DNA of 64,000 bases from DAOVVL01 sp965603095 (GTDB lineage Bacteria; Pseudomonadota; Alphaproteobacteria; Rhodospirillales; Magnetovibrionaceae): the NCBI GenBank assembly GCA_965603095.1, contig CBFDBQ010000001.1, positions 62,001 to 126,000 on the forward strand, read 5' to 3'. Each line of letters starts with the position of its first letter. Position 1 is the first letter of the stretch. Both the position numbers and the translations under genes were made by a program. The notes under the pieces are model-generated. The model was not told the origin of the DNA. It saw nothing but the letters and a program-made list of their open reading frames with translations, and made no database searches. Shown one piece after another: positions 45,021 to 53,051 of the stretch.

Positions 45021-45446
45021 TTAATCCTTGTCAGGATTTACCCGGCCCCGGTTTTTTTTAACCATACCTTCGCGTTTTTTGGTTTCCACCCGCCTTGCCT
45101 TTTGGGTTTTGCTGGGCCTAGTCGCACGGCGGATTTTGGGCGGGACCACGGCGCGTTGGATAAGTTCAACCAACCGGGCGCGGGCATCTTTACGGTTTAG
45201 ATCTTGGGTGCGAAAGCTGGTGGCAACAATTAATAACACGCCTGCCTTGGACATGCGGCTGCCGGCAATAACCTTCAAACGCTGAAAAATAGGCATCGAT
45301 ATGGCAGGTGAATTTTTTGCATCAAACCGCAATTGCACCGCGGTCGATACCTTGTTGACGTTCATCCCACCGGCCCCGGGCGAGCGAATAAATCGCTCTT
45401 CCAATTCATCGTCAAGAATTTCGATATTGTCAGTTATATAAACCAT
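45021..45446 (-). CDS. ArfB/ICT1-like peptidyl-tRNA hydrolase homologue with GGM in place of GGQ
   Basis: A 141-residue protein of the ArfB (YaeJ) family, which rescues stalled ribosomes by entering the empty A site and hydrolysing peptidyl-tRNA. The N-terminal domain reads RFIRSPGAGGMNVNKVSTAV; the catalytic GGQ is GGM (Met28). The Arg/Lys-rich C-terminal tail that occupies the mRNA channel is present (KIRRATRPSKTQKARRVETK). The rest aligns well by eye, so the change may abolish hydrolysis or alter specificity. It lies just downstream of typA on the same strand. Confidence 0.85.
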   Translation of the reverse strand: MVYITDNIEILDDELEERFIRSPGAGGMNVNKVSTAVQLRFDAKNSPAISMPIFQRLKVIAGSRMSKAGVLLIVATSFRTQDLNRKDARARLVELIQRAVVPPKIRRATRPSKTQKARRVETKKREGMVKKNRGRVNPDKD

Positions 45447-45500
45447 GGGCAGAGTTTATACCCATGCCGAGAGGGGCGTCACCCCCCTCAAGCTTGAGGC

Positions 45501-47318
45501 CTAATCCTTAGCCGCCGAGCGTGATTGTTTTTTACGTTCGTTGAAATCAAGGTGGCGTTTGCGCAAACGTATGTTTTCCGGCGTGACCTCAACCCGTTCG
45601 TCTTCTTGAATGTAGGCGATGGCCTGTTCCAAGCTCATCCGTCGGGCCGGGGTCAACCTGACAGCATCGTCGGTGCCCGAAGAACGAATGTTGGTTAGCT
45701 GCTTGGATTTCATCGGGTTTACTTCGAGATCGCCCGAGCGTGAATGTTCACCAATTATCATTCCTTCGTATACTTTTACACCGGCGCCAATAAACAATGG
45801 GCCGCGACCTTCGAGGTTGGCCAAACCATAAGCAACCGTGTTTCCCGGTGCATTGGAAATAAGAACGCCATTGCGTCTACCCGGAAGGGCGCCAACGAAT
45901 GGAACATATTCATGAAACATGCGGGCCATAATTCCGGTGCCACGTGTTTCGGTTAGAAATTCACCATAATAACCAATCATGCCGCGTGATGGCACATGAA
46001 AGACCAACCGGGTTTTGCCGCCGCCAGATGGTTTCATTTCAACCATCTTGCCTTTACGCAAAGAAAGAGCCTCAACCACAATGCCGGAGAATTCTTCGTC
46101 AACATCAATGGTGACTTCTTCTTGTGGTTCCATTTTCTTGCCGTCGATTTCTTGCATCAAAACACGGGGGCGAGAAATTGAAAGCTCGAACCCTTCGCGG
46201 CGCATGGTTTCAATTAACACGCCCAATTGCAATTCACCCCTGCCCGCAACTTCGAACGCATCTTTGTTTTCGGTTTCGGTAACACGAAGTGCAACGTTGC
46301 CTTCGCCTTCGTTATAAAGCCGTTCGCGTATCATCCGCGAGGTTACTTTGGATCCTTCTTGTCCAGCCAAGGGGCCATCGTTTACTGAAAATGTCATGGC
46401 CAGCGTTGGTGGATCAACCGGTTGGGAATCAAGTGGTTCATTTACCGATACATCACAAATGGTATCGGCCACGGTTGTTTTGGTCAGCCCGGCAATGGCA
46501 ACCAAATCGCCGGAGCGAACCTCGTCAACCGGAACCCGGTCAAGCCCGCGAAAGGCCAATAGTTTACTGGCCCGGCCCTGTTCAATAAGTTCGCCATCGC
46601 GGCTGAGCGATTTGATAGTAGCGTTGGTTTTAAGCACGCCAGTTTCAACCCGCCCGGTTAGAACCCGACCCAAAAAATTATCGCTTTCCAGCGTCGTTGC
46701 CAGCATGGAAAAGGGCTTGTCTTCTACTACGACTGGCCCGGGCACATGGGACAAAATTGTTTCAAAAATTATGTCCATGTTTTTTTGTTCGCCTTCGGGC
46801 ACATCGGAAGCCCAGCCGTTTTTAGCCGAAGCAAATATGGTTGGAAAATCAAGCTGTTGTTCGTTGGCATCGAGCGCGCCAAACAAATCAAAAATTTCGT
46901 CTTGTACTTCGTAGGCACGCTGTTCGGGCTTATCAACTTTGTTAACAACCACAATCGGTTTAAGGCCAAGCTTTAACGCCTTGCCGGTAACAAATTTTGT
47001 TTGCGGCATTGCGCCTTCGGCGGCATCAACCAGCAACAACACCCCATCAACCATTGAAAGAATACGTTCAACCTCGCCGCCAAAATCAGCGTGACCGGGG
47101 GTATCGACAATATTTATGCGGGTATCTTTCCATTCAACCGATGTTGGCTTGGCGGTAATGGTAATGCCACGTTCGCGTTCAATATCGCCAGAATCCATAG
47201 CGCGCTCGGCAACCTTTTGCCCTTCGCGGAATGTGCCAGACTGTTTCAGCAATTCATCAACCAAGGTTGTTTTACCGTGATCAACGTGGGCGATGATGGC
47301 GATGTTTTTGATTTTCAT
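45501..47318 (-). CDS. typA: Translational GTPase TypA/BipA
   Basis: A 605-residue ribosome-binding GTPase implicated in 50S assembly and stress adaptation. The G domain starts IIAHVDHGKTTLVDELLKQS, with DTPGHADFGGEVERIL and NKVDKPEQRAYE. The EF-G-like domains and the BipA-specific C-terminal domain follow (GTGIMARMFHEYVPF, GVKVYEGMIIGEHSR). Full length. Confidence 0.97.
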   Translation of the reverse strand: MKIKNIAIIAHVDHGKTTLVDELLKQSGTFREGQKVAERAMDSGDIERERGITITAKPTSVEWKDTRINIVDTPGHADFGGEVERILSMVDGVLLLVDAAEGAMPQTKFVTGKALKLGLKPIVVVNKVDKPEQRAYEVQDEIFDLFGALDANEQQLDFPTIFASAKNGWASDVPEGEQKNMDIIFETILSHVPGPVVVEDKPFSMLATTLESDNFLGRVLTGRVETGVLKTNATIKSLSRDGELIEQGRASKLLAFRGLDRVPVDEVRSGDLVAIAGLTKTTVADTICDVSVNEPLDSQPVDPPTLAMTFSVNDGPLAGQEGSKVTSRMIRERLYNEGEGNVALRVTETENKDAFEVAGRGELQLGVLIETMRREGFELSISRPRVLMQEIDGKKMEPQEEVTIDVDEEFSGIVVEALSLRKGKMVEMKPSGGGKTRLVFHVPSRGMIGYYGEFLTETRGTGIMARMFHEYVPFVGALPGRRNGVLISNAPGNTVAYGLANLEGRGPLFIGAGVKVYEGMIIGEHSRSGDLEVNPMKSKQLTNIRSSGTDDAVRLTPARRMSLEQAIAYIQEDERVEVTPENIRLRKRHLDFNERKKQSRSAAKD

Positions 47319-47333
47319 TTTGAATTCTTTTCC

Positions 47334-48332
47334 TTAGCCGAGTTTTTCGGCAATAAGTTCATTAAGTGGTGTTTCCGGGCGAGCGCCAAAATGGCTGATT
47401 ATTTCTGCGGCGGCTATTGCACCAATACGGCCGCAATGAACCAAATCATCGTGTCCACCGCTGGTGTAACCAAACAAAAAACCGGCGGCATAGGCATCGC
47501 CCGCGCCAGTTGTATCGACAACTTTGGCAACGGGTTCGGCGTCAACCATGTGGACTTCATCGCCTTTTAATATGACCGCACCTTTGGCCGAACGGGTAAG
47601 GGCGGCAATTTTACAATGCCCGCGAACATGTTGCAGGGCCGCATCAAAAGTATCGACCTGATAGAGCGACATGATTTCGTCTTCGTTGGCGAATAAAATA
47701 TCAACATGGCTTTCCACCAGCTCAAGAAAGCTTTCGCGGTGGCGATCAACACAAAACGGATCAGAAAGCGAAAGCGCTACTTCGCGCTCAGCACCGTGGG
47801 CTGCCTCGGCGGCGGCAATAAACGCGGCCTTGGCTTCATCTTTGTCCCACAGGTAGCCTTCTAAATATGTGACCTTGGCGTCAGCAATTACCGATGGGTC
47901 AACATCGGCTGGGCCAAGCTCAACACAGGCGCCTAAAAATGTGCTCATGGTGCGTTCGGCATCGGACGTTACATTAATAAGACAGCGCGCGGTTGACGGG
48001 CCTTCACTGGCGGCATTGGTTTTAAATTCAACACCGATTGCTTTCATGTCGTGGCGAAAAACTTTTCCCAACTCGTCGTCCTTGACCTTGCCAATGTATG
48101 CGCCCCGCCCGCCAAGGCTGGCAATGGCGGCGATGGTATTGGCGGCCGAGCCACCTGAGCATTCAATCCCCGATGCCATATCAGCATAAAGCTTGTCGGC
48201 CGTGTCGGCATCGATAAGCGCCATGGTTCCTTTGTTCATGCCGTGGCGTTCAATAAACGCATCATCGGCATGGGACAGAACATCAACAATAGCGTTGCCA
48301 ATGCCCACTACATCAAAACGGGGGTCGCTCAT
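47334..48332 (-). CDS. PfkB-family sugar/nucleoside kinase, adenosine kinase-like
   Basis: A kinase of about 332 residues from the PfkB/ribokinase family. The N-terminus is FDVVGIGNAIVDVLSHADD and the catalytic signature is DTTGAGDAYAAGFLFGYTSG. Overall it resembles the adenosine kinase-like subfamily common in alphaproteobacteria. The start at 48332 is preferred over 48362 because relatives begin close to the first beta strand; AGGAG lies 11 bases upstream. Substrate not certain. Confidence 0.88.
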   Translation of the reverse strand: MSDPRFDVVGIGNAIVDVLSHADDAFIERHGMNKGTMALIDADTADKLYADMASGIECSGGSAANTIAAIASLGGRGAYIGKVKDDELGKVFRHDMKAIGVEFKTNAASEGPSTARCLINVTSDAERTMSTFLGACVELGPADVDPSVIADAKVTYLEGYLWDKDEAKAAFIAAAEAAHGAEREVALSLSDPFCVDRHRESFLELVESHVDILFANEDEIMSLYQVDTFDAALQHVRGHCKIAALTRSAKGAVILKGDEVHMVDAEPVAKVVDTTGAGDAYAAGFLFGYTSGGHDDLVHCGRIGAIAAAEIISHFGARPETPLNELIAEKLG

Positions 48333-48551
48333 ATCTAGGGTTGCTCCTGAAACGGGGGTCATAATTTAGCACCAGCCCCCATGTGGGGCCGGGTTGCGCG
48401 GCAGTATAGCCACCAAGTGCGCCGGGTAAAGGATTAAAGACCAGCTCCGTCCAGCGCTTCCCCATCCTTGTCCCTGGCCTTGCCCACAGCCATAAGGGTT
48501 GCTAGACATATGCCAATGCTGTGGTGGTGCAGCCAAAAGGAACATTTCCAT

Positions 48552-49295
48552 ATGAGCAATATAATTTCGGCCTTTTTCAAGGGCTTATCCCAACTTTCCG
48601 ACCTCAAAACCCGTTCGGTGGTATGGGCCTCCATCGGCTGGACCGGGCTTATTGTTGTGCTGACGTGGTTTGGCATCTGGATTGTATTGAAGGTAACCAC
48701 CTTTATTGCCATTGGTTGGTTGGAAATAATTTTCGATTTCGTCAGCGGTTTTGGCGCGCTTTTCCTGACATGGCTATTATTTCCACCGGTGGTTATTGCT
48801 GTGGGTGGATTATTGCTGGAGCGGGTTGCGGTTGCGGTGGAAGAACGCCATTACCCCGGCCTACCCCAAGCCAGCGGGCAATCCCTGATGGGCGGAATAT
48901 CATCTGCAGTTCGCCTATTGGGAACAACGCTGGGGCTTAACCTTTTATGCTTGCCGTTATTGTTGGTGCCGGTAATTTTCCCATTTGTTTATTATCCATT
49001 AAACGGATACCTGCTAAGCCGCGAATATTTTGAAGTAGCCGCCACTAGAAGGCTAAGCAACGTTGATGCAAAAGCATTGCGGGTTAAAAAACAAACATTG
49101 CTAACAATAATAGGCACCTCCTATGCATTTATGTTAACCGTGCCGTTGCTAAACCTTATTACGCCCGTAATTGCGACTGCCGCCATGGTGCATTTGTTTC
49201 ATAGCTGGCGCGATGATAAACAAGATGGCGGGCATGGCGTGGTAGAAGTTCGTGAACACAAAACCGAACTGGAAGCCCGACTGGAAGATGAATAA
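48552..49295 (+). CDS. EI24/CysZ-like membrane protein
   Basis: A polytopic inner-membrane protein of about 247 residues with segments such as TGLIVVLTWFGIWIVLKV, FGALFLTWLLFPPVVIAVGG and LNLLCLPLLLVPVIFPFVYY. The PLNGYLLSREYFEVAATRR motif is typical of EI24-domain proteins, which include the sulfate permease CysZ, though alphaproteobacterial members may do something else. The ATG at 48552 is preceded by AAGGA; a longer frame upstream is not supported. The next gene begins directly after its stop. Confidence 0.82.
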   Translation: MSNIISAFFKGLSQLSDLKTRSVVWASIGWTGLIVVLTWFGIWIVLKVTTFIAIGWLEIIFDFVSGFGALFLTWLLFPPVVIAVGGLLLERVAVAVEERHYPGLPQASGQSLMGGISSAVRLLGTTLGLNLLCLPLLLVPVIFPFVYYPLNGYLLSREYFEVAATRRLSNVDAKALRVKKQTLLTIIGTSYAFMLTVPLLNLITPVIATAAMVHLFHSWRDDKQDGGHGVVEVREHKTELEARLEDE

Positions 49296-49625
49296 TTGAA
49301 AAAATTAAATTTGTTTTTAATTTTGCCGTTTGTATTGTTGCTGGGCGCGTGTGCCAACAGTGCGCCCAAACAACCGATAATAAAAATTGCCGTCGAACAA
49401 TTGCTTGGTCAAAATGCCGAATGGGTAAACGCCAACCTTGGCCAACCCACATTCAAACGCAAAGACGGACAAGCGGAATTATGGCAATACAAAAGCGCAG
49501 AGTGCGTGTTGAATATTTTTATTTATGAAGATGTAAACGGTGGCCAGCGCCGGGTATTGCATTTTGATGGTCGCGACCTTGAGGGTAAATCCATTGCCCG
49601 CGAGCTATGTCTTAATAACCTTTAA
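49296..49625 (+). CDS. Conserved small lipoprotein
   Basis: A 109-residue lipoprotein with a clear signal and lipobox (FVLLLGAC at the N-terminus), starting with TTG immediately after the stop of the CysZ-like gene. The mature part contains AEWVNANLGQPTFKRKDGQA and ELWQYKSAECVLNIFIYE, a pattern I recall from uncharacterised alphaproteobacterial lipoproteins. Coupling to the upstream gene is suggested by the zero-base gap. A repeat element follows its stop. Confidence 0.78.
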   Translation: MKKLNLFLILPFVLLLGACANSAPKQPIIKIAVEQLLGQNAEWVNANLGQPTFKRKDGQAELWQYKSAECVLNIFIYEDVNGGQRRVLHFDGRDLEGKSIARELCLNNL

Positions 49626-49628
49626 TTT

Positions 49629-49668
49629 TAAGTGCGCTGCATAAGCAGCGACGGCCGCTTGGCCGCTG
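49629..49668 (+). repeat. Two-hairpin repeat element, copy A
   Basis: Starts five bases after the lipoprotein stop. Hairpin 1 is CGCTGC-ATAA-GCAGCG (49635-49650), hairpin 2 is CGGCC-GCTT-GGCCG (49652-49665). Flanks and loops match copy C on the other strand (TTTAAGTGCGC, ATAA, GCGACG, GCTTGG, CGCT), while the stem bases differ in pairs. Confidence 0.8.
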
Positions 49669-49675
49669 GAATAAC

Positions 49676-49720
49676 TAAACAGCGCATGACTGTGCGCCGC
49701 GCCTTATGGCGCGTTCTTTA
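49676..49720 (-). repeat. Two-hairpin repeat element, copy B (degenerate second hairpin)
   Basis: On the minus strand, starting a few bases after the nth stop. Hairpin 1 is CGCGCC-ATAA-GGCGCG (49713-49698), identical in 16 bases to copy C. A second stem GCGCA/TGCGC follows with a different loop. Copies A and B lie head to head between two convergent genes. Confidence 0.7.
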
Positions 49721-49723
49721 TAA

Positions 49724-50356
49724 TTATAAAGCCTTCTCTTTAAATTTACATAAATCACGCACGGTGCATTCAGCGCACATGGGTTTGCGCGCCTTGCAGG
49801 TATAGCGCCCATGCAAAATTAACCAGTGATGGGCATAAACCATAAATTCATCTGGAATATTTTTTAAAAGTTTTTTTTCAACCTCTAGCACATTTTTACC
49901 CGGCGCCAACCCGGTGCGATTTGAAACGCGAAATATATGGGTATCAACCGCCATGGTTGGTTCGCCCCAGCATACATTTAAAACAACGTTTGCAGTTTTG
50001 CGTCCAACACCGGGAAGCCTTTCCAATGCGGCGCGGTCTTGTGGGACAAGGCCCCCATGTTCATCAATTAACATGGCCGAAAGTTTAATGATGTTTTTTG
50101 CCTTGGTATTAAAAAGCCCAATGGTTTTTATGTGTTTTTTTAAGCTAGCCTCGCCCAATTTTAACATTTTATCCGGGCTATCAACTTTTTTGAATAAATC
50201 GTGCGTTGCCTTGTTAACACCCTTGTCAGTTGATTGTGCCGAAAGCACCACCGCGACCACCAGCGTAAATGGGTTTTTCCAAACAAGCTCGCTTTTTGGG
50301 GCGGGGTCGGCTTTGCGAAGGCGGGTAAAAAATTCTATTACGTCTGCTTTTTTCAT
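49724..50356 (-). CDS. nth: Endonuclease III
   Basis: A 210-residue base-excision repair glycosylase/AP lyase for oxidised pyrimidines. The helix-hairpin-helix LERLPGVGRKTANVVLN and the catalytic Asp in MAVDTHIFRVSNRTGL are present, and the 4Fe-4S cluster ligands have the usual C-x6-C-x2-C-x5-C spacing (CKARKPMCAECTVRDLC). Start taken as 50356 (MKKADVIEFFTRL); an upstream open frame is not supported. It is divergent from the DUF1127/ada pair. Confidence 0.96.
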   Translation of the reverse strand: MKKADVIEFFTRLRKADPAPKSELVWKNPFTLVVAVVLSAQSTDKGVNKATHDLFKKVDSPDKMLKLGEASLKKHIKTIGLFNTKAKNIIKLSAMLIDEHGGLVPQDRAALERLPGVGRKTANVVLNVCWGEPTMAVDTHIFRVSNRTGLAPGKNVLEVEKKLLKNIPDEFMVYAHHWLILHGRYTCKARKPMCAECTVRDLCKFKEKAL

Positions 50357-50456
50357 GAGAAGCACCCTAAAGCCAGCACCACCCAAGAGCAAGAATCGGG
50401 TGGGTGGCCGCCCGGGGTTTTGGCAATGTTGGGTCATGATGAAAGGACTTAACAAA

Positions 50457-50672
50457 ATGCAGGCTTTTAATATTGTTATGCAACAACCCGTGGGCCAAAG
50501 CCGCCTCAAGGCTTTTCTCGCCAGCGCGATTAAGGTGCTTTATATTTACCAGGATGTTTGGAAGGCGCGCATAAAAGGCAGGCGCGAAATGGCCGAGCTT
50601 GATAAACATATTCTAGCCGATGTTGGGATTAATCCGGACGAAAGGGACAAAGAATGCGCCAAACCGTTCTGA
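50457..50672 (+). CDS. DUF1127 small protein
   Basis: A 71-residue protein with the Arg-rich DUF1127 motif near its C-terminus (RREMAELDKHILADVGINPD). The ATG at 50457 has AAAGGA nine bases upstream; an ATG at 50436 is in frame but lacks one. Small DUF1127 proteins are common in alphaproteobacteria and have been linked to RNA turnover and phosphate metabolism in some species. Its end overlaps the start of the next gene by 19 bases, so the pair is probably coupled. Confidence 0.85.
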   Translation: MQAFNIVMQQPVGQSRLKAFLASAIKVLYIYQDVWKARIKGRREMAELDKHILADVGINPDERDKECAKPF

Positions 50673-51526
50673 AAAGCATAGATGAAGGCGAAGACGCAAA
50701 ATACCGGCGCGTCGCAAAAGCCATTACATTTATTCGCAACAACAGGCTGGAACAGCCGGAATTGGCCGATGTTGCAGATGCCGTGGGCCTTAGCCCCCAT
50801 CATTTTCAACGCCTGTTCACCAACTGGGTCGGTGTCAGCCCGAAAAGATTTATGGGCTACCTAACCGGAAGCCATGCACGCGAATTATTAATGGCTGGCG
50901 GTGATGTGTTAAGCGCATCATTGGAGGTCGGCCTTTCCGGGCCGAGCAGGTTGCATGATTTATGCGTAAACCTTGAAGCCGCCACCCCCGGTGAAATTAA
51001 ATCTGGCGGTAAAGGACTGGTTATAAAAACCGGCTATCATTCATCGCCGTTTGGCAACGTGTTGGTACATGCAACTGAGCGGGGCATTTGTGGAATTTCA
51101 TTTGCAACAATTGAGGCCCGTCCCGCTGAAGAAGCCCGCATGAAAAACCGTTGGCCCAATGCCAACTTTGTTGAAGACACTGCCGCCACCGCACCCATTG
51201 TGAAAAAAGTTTTTGCACTAGAAGCTTACGCTGACACCGACCCATTTAAAGTTTTTGTCGGTGGAACTAATTTTCAGGTTCAGGTGTGGCAGGCGCTTAT
51301 CACACTATCGCCCGGGCAATTAACTACCTATGGCCGCATTGCCAAAGCAATTGGCCGGCCCCGCGCTCACCGTGCCGTAGGCACGGCAATTGGTAAAAAC
51401 CCAATTTCATTTTTAATACCGTGCCACCGGGTTATTCGCGAAGGGGGCATAATTGATGGCTATTATTGGGGGACTGAGCGCAAGGTTGCGATGATTGGCT
51501 GGGAACAAGCAAAAACAAGCGCCTAA
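50654..51526 (+). CDS. AraC-type HTH fused to methylated-DNA-protein-cysteine methyltransferase
   Basis: A 290-residue Ada-related protein. An AraC-like helix-turn-helix region is N-terminal (LADVADAVGLSPHHFQRLF), and the C-terminal half is an O6-alkylguanine-DNA alkyltransferase whose acceptor cysteine is in FLIPCHRVIREGG, with the DNA-binding motif GRPRAHRAVGTAI before it. The N-terminal zinc domain of full Ada (methylphosphotriester sensor) is missing, so autoregulation may differ. It repairs O6-methylguanine by irreversible self-alkylation. Confidence 0.92.
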   Translation: MRQTVLKSIDEGEDAKYRRVAKAITFIRNNRLEQPELADVADAVGLSPHHFQRLFTNWVGVSPKRFMGYLTGSHARELLMAGGDVLSASLEVGLSGPSRLHDLCVNLEAATPGEIKSGGKGLVIKTGYHSSPFGNVLVHATERGICGISFATIEARPAEEARMKNRWPNANFVEDTAATAPIVKKVFALEAYADTDPFKVFVGGTNFQVQVWQALITLSPGQLTTYGRIAKAIGRPRAHRAVGTAIGKNPISFLIPCHRVIREGGIIDGYYWGTERKVAMIGWEQAKTSA

Positions 51527-51579
51527 TATACTAAAATTTTCTCTGGAAATTTTTAGTATCATTTGCCAAATTAATACCC

Positions 51580-52092
51580 ATGGTTCAATCAATTACAATT
51601 AATGATGTCGCCAACACCGACGACGAGAATAATCACTTTGATTTTTCAATGATACTGCGTCCGCGCCGTTCGGCCGACCCCAAGGTCGCGTATATTTTGT
51701 GCGGATGGTTAGCGGTCATATGGTGTTCGGCAGGAATATTTTTTGTTTTTATGGGCGGCTGGCCGGTGATGGGATTTTTTGGCGGTGAATTTATTTTTAT
51801 CACAATTATGGTGCATATATTTTTAAAGCGCACCGAGATTATTGAAACAATAGAAATATCATCCAAACAAGTTAGCGTTTCAAAACGTGAGCGCGGTGTT
51901 AGCGAAACAAAAGATTTTCAACCCTATTGGGCACAGGTGCACTTTAGCGGATCGCCAACAGAAAACACCGCTTTGGAAATACGCTCCCACGGTGAAACAG
52001 TTGAAATTGGAAAATTTCTTTCGGCGGCAGAAAAGACTCGGGTTGCACATCAGCTTGAAAATATTCTTAGGCGTTTAAAAGCCCCAAACTAA
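51580..52092 (+). CDS. DUF2244 integral membrane protein
   Basis: A 170-residue protein with two adjacent hydrophobic segments (AYILCGWLAVIWCSAGIFFV and VMGFFGGEFIFITIMVHIF) followed by a cytoplasmic beta-rich part that matches DUF2244 (RTEIIETIEISSKQVSV, LEIRSHGETVEIGKFLS). Function unknown. It follows the ada-like gene and converges on dapB with a four-base overlap of the ends. I recall it near nth and ada in other alphaproteobacteria. Confidence 0.85.
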   Translation: MVQSITINDVANTDDENNHFDFSMILRPRRSADPKVAYILCGWLAVIWCSAGIFFVFMGGWPVMGFFGGEFIFITIMVHIFLKRTEIIETIEISSKQVSVSKRERGVSETKDFQPYWAQVHFSGSPTENTALEIRSHGETVEIGKFLSAAEKTRVAHQLENILRRLKAPN

Positions 52093-52886
52093 AAACCCAA
52101 GACGTCTTTCATGGAATAAATACCCGGTGCTTTGCCTTCGCACCACAATGCCGCACGAACCGCGCCGCCCGCGAATACTTCGCGCGATGATGCTTTGTGG
52201 GTTAGCTCAACCCGTTCGCCGCTGCCTACAAACATAACCGTGTGGTCGCCAACAATATCGCCACCACGAAAAACCGCCATGCCGATATCGCCATCACGGC
52301 GTGCGCCCGTTATGCCGTCACGGGCTGTTACCATTTTATCGGATAATGACACGCCTCTGCCGCTGGCCGCCGCATGGCCAAGTGCCAGTGCCGTGCCCGA
52401 TGGGGCGTCAACTTTATGACGATGGTGCATATCGGATATTTCAATATCATAGGCATCGGGTAAAACTTTTGCCGCCTGCTCAACCAAGCCCAACAACAAA
52501 TTAACCCCAATGGAAAAATTAGCCGCCTGCACAATGGCGGTTTTTTTGGCGGCACCTTCCAGCGCGTTTTGCTGGGCACTTTCAAGCCCGGTGGTGCCAA
52601 TGACCAAGGCGGTGGCGTGTTGGGCCGCCAATTGGGCATGGTGTTCGGTAACCGCCGGTGAAGAAAAATCAACAACCACATCGCTTGCGGCAAACAGTGC
52701 GTCCGTATCCGGCGTTAACGCTATGCCCAGCGCACCAGTTCCCGCCAAAACGCCAAGGTCTTGACCCATATAGTCATGGCCGGGGGCTTCGGTTCCACCA
52801 GCAAGGGACGCGCCATGGGCGGAACTCACCGCCGCAACTAGCATTTTTCCCATGCGCCCAGCGGCGCCAATAATACCTATATTCAT
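52089..52886 (-). CDS. dapB: 4-hydroxy-tetrahydrodipicolinate reductase
   Basis: A 265-residue enzyme of the lysine and diaminopimelate pathway, using NAD(P)H. The Rossmann motif is IGIIGAAGRMGKMLVAA and the catalytic/substrate region is SDMHHRHKVDAPSGTALALG, with the key His and Lys. Length is typical. It lies downstream of dnaJ on the same strand after an intergenic repeat element. Confidence 0.96.
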   Translation of the reverse strand: MNIGIIGAAGRMGKMLVAAVSSAHGASLAGGTEAPGHDYMGQDLGVLAGTGALGIALTPDTDALFAASDVVVDFSSPAVTEHHAQLAAQHATALVIGTTGLESAQQNALEGAAKKTAIVQAANFSIGVNLLLGLVEQAAKVLPDAYDIEISDMHHRHKVDAPSGTALALGHAAASGRGVSLSDKMVTARDGITGARRDGDIGMAVFRGGDIVGDHTVMFVGSGERVELTHKASSREVFAGGAVRAALWCEGKAPGIYSMKDVLGF

Positions 52887-52988
52887 GGAACGTGTCCCAT
52901 CGTTTCAGTTTGAATTAAACCGATAATAGCAGAAAGGGTTGGCTGAGCAACTGGCGTCCAAGCGGCATAATGGTTTTAACTTTATGCA

Positions 52989-53031
52989 AAGCGCCCAAGC
53001 GAGCGTCGCGCCTTATGGCGCGCACTTAAAT
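52989..53031 (-). repeat. Two-hairpin repeat element, copy C
   Basis: On the minus strand, 20 bases after the dnaJ stop. Hairpin 1 is CGCGCC-ATAA-GGCGCG (53022-53007), hairpin 2 CGCTC-GCTT-GGGCG with one G-U pair. It shares the flank TTTAAGTGCGC and inner GCGACG and GCTTGG with copy A. Confidence 0.8.
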
Positions 53032-53051
53032 CATATGGCGTTCTTAAATAA

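Noticed and set aside
49914..50456. Long plus-strand extension upstream of DUF1127
   Set aside because: Antisense to nth; the real DUF1127 start at 50457 has its own ribosome-binding site.
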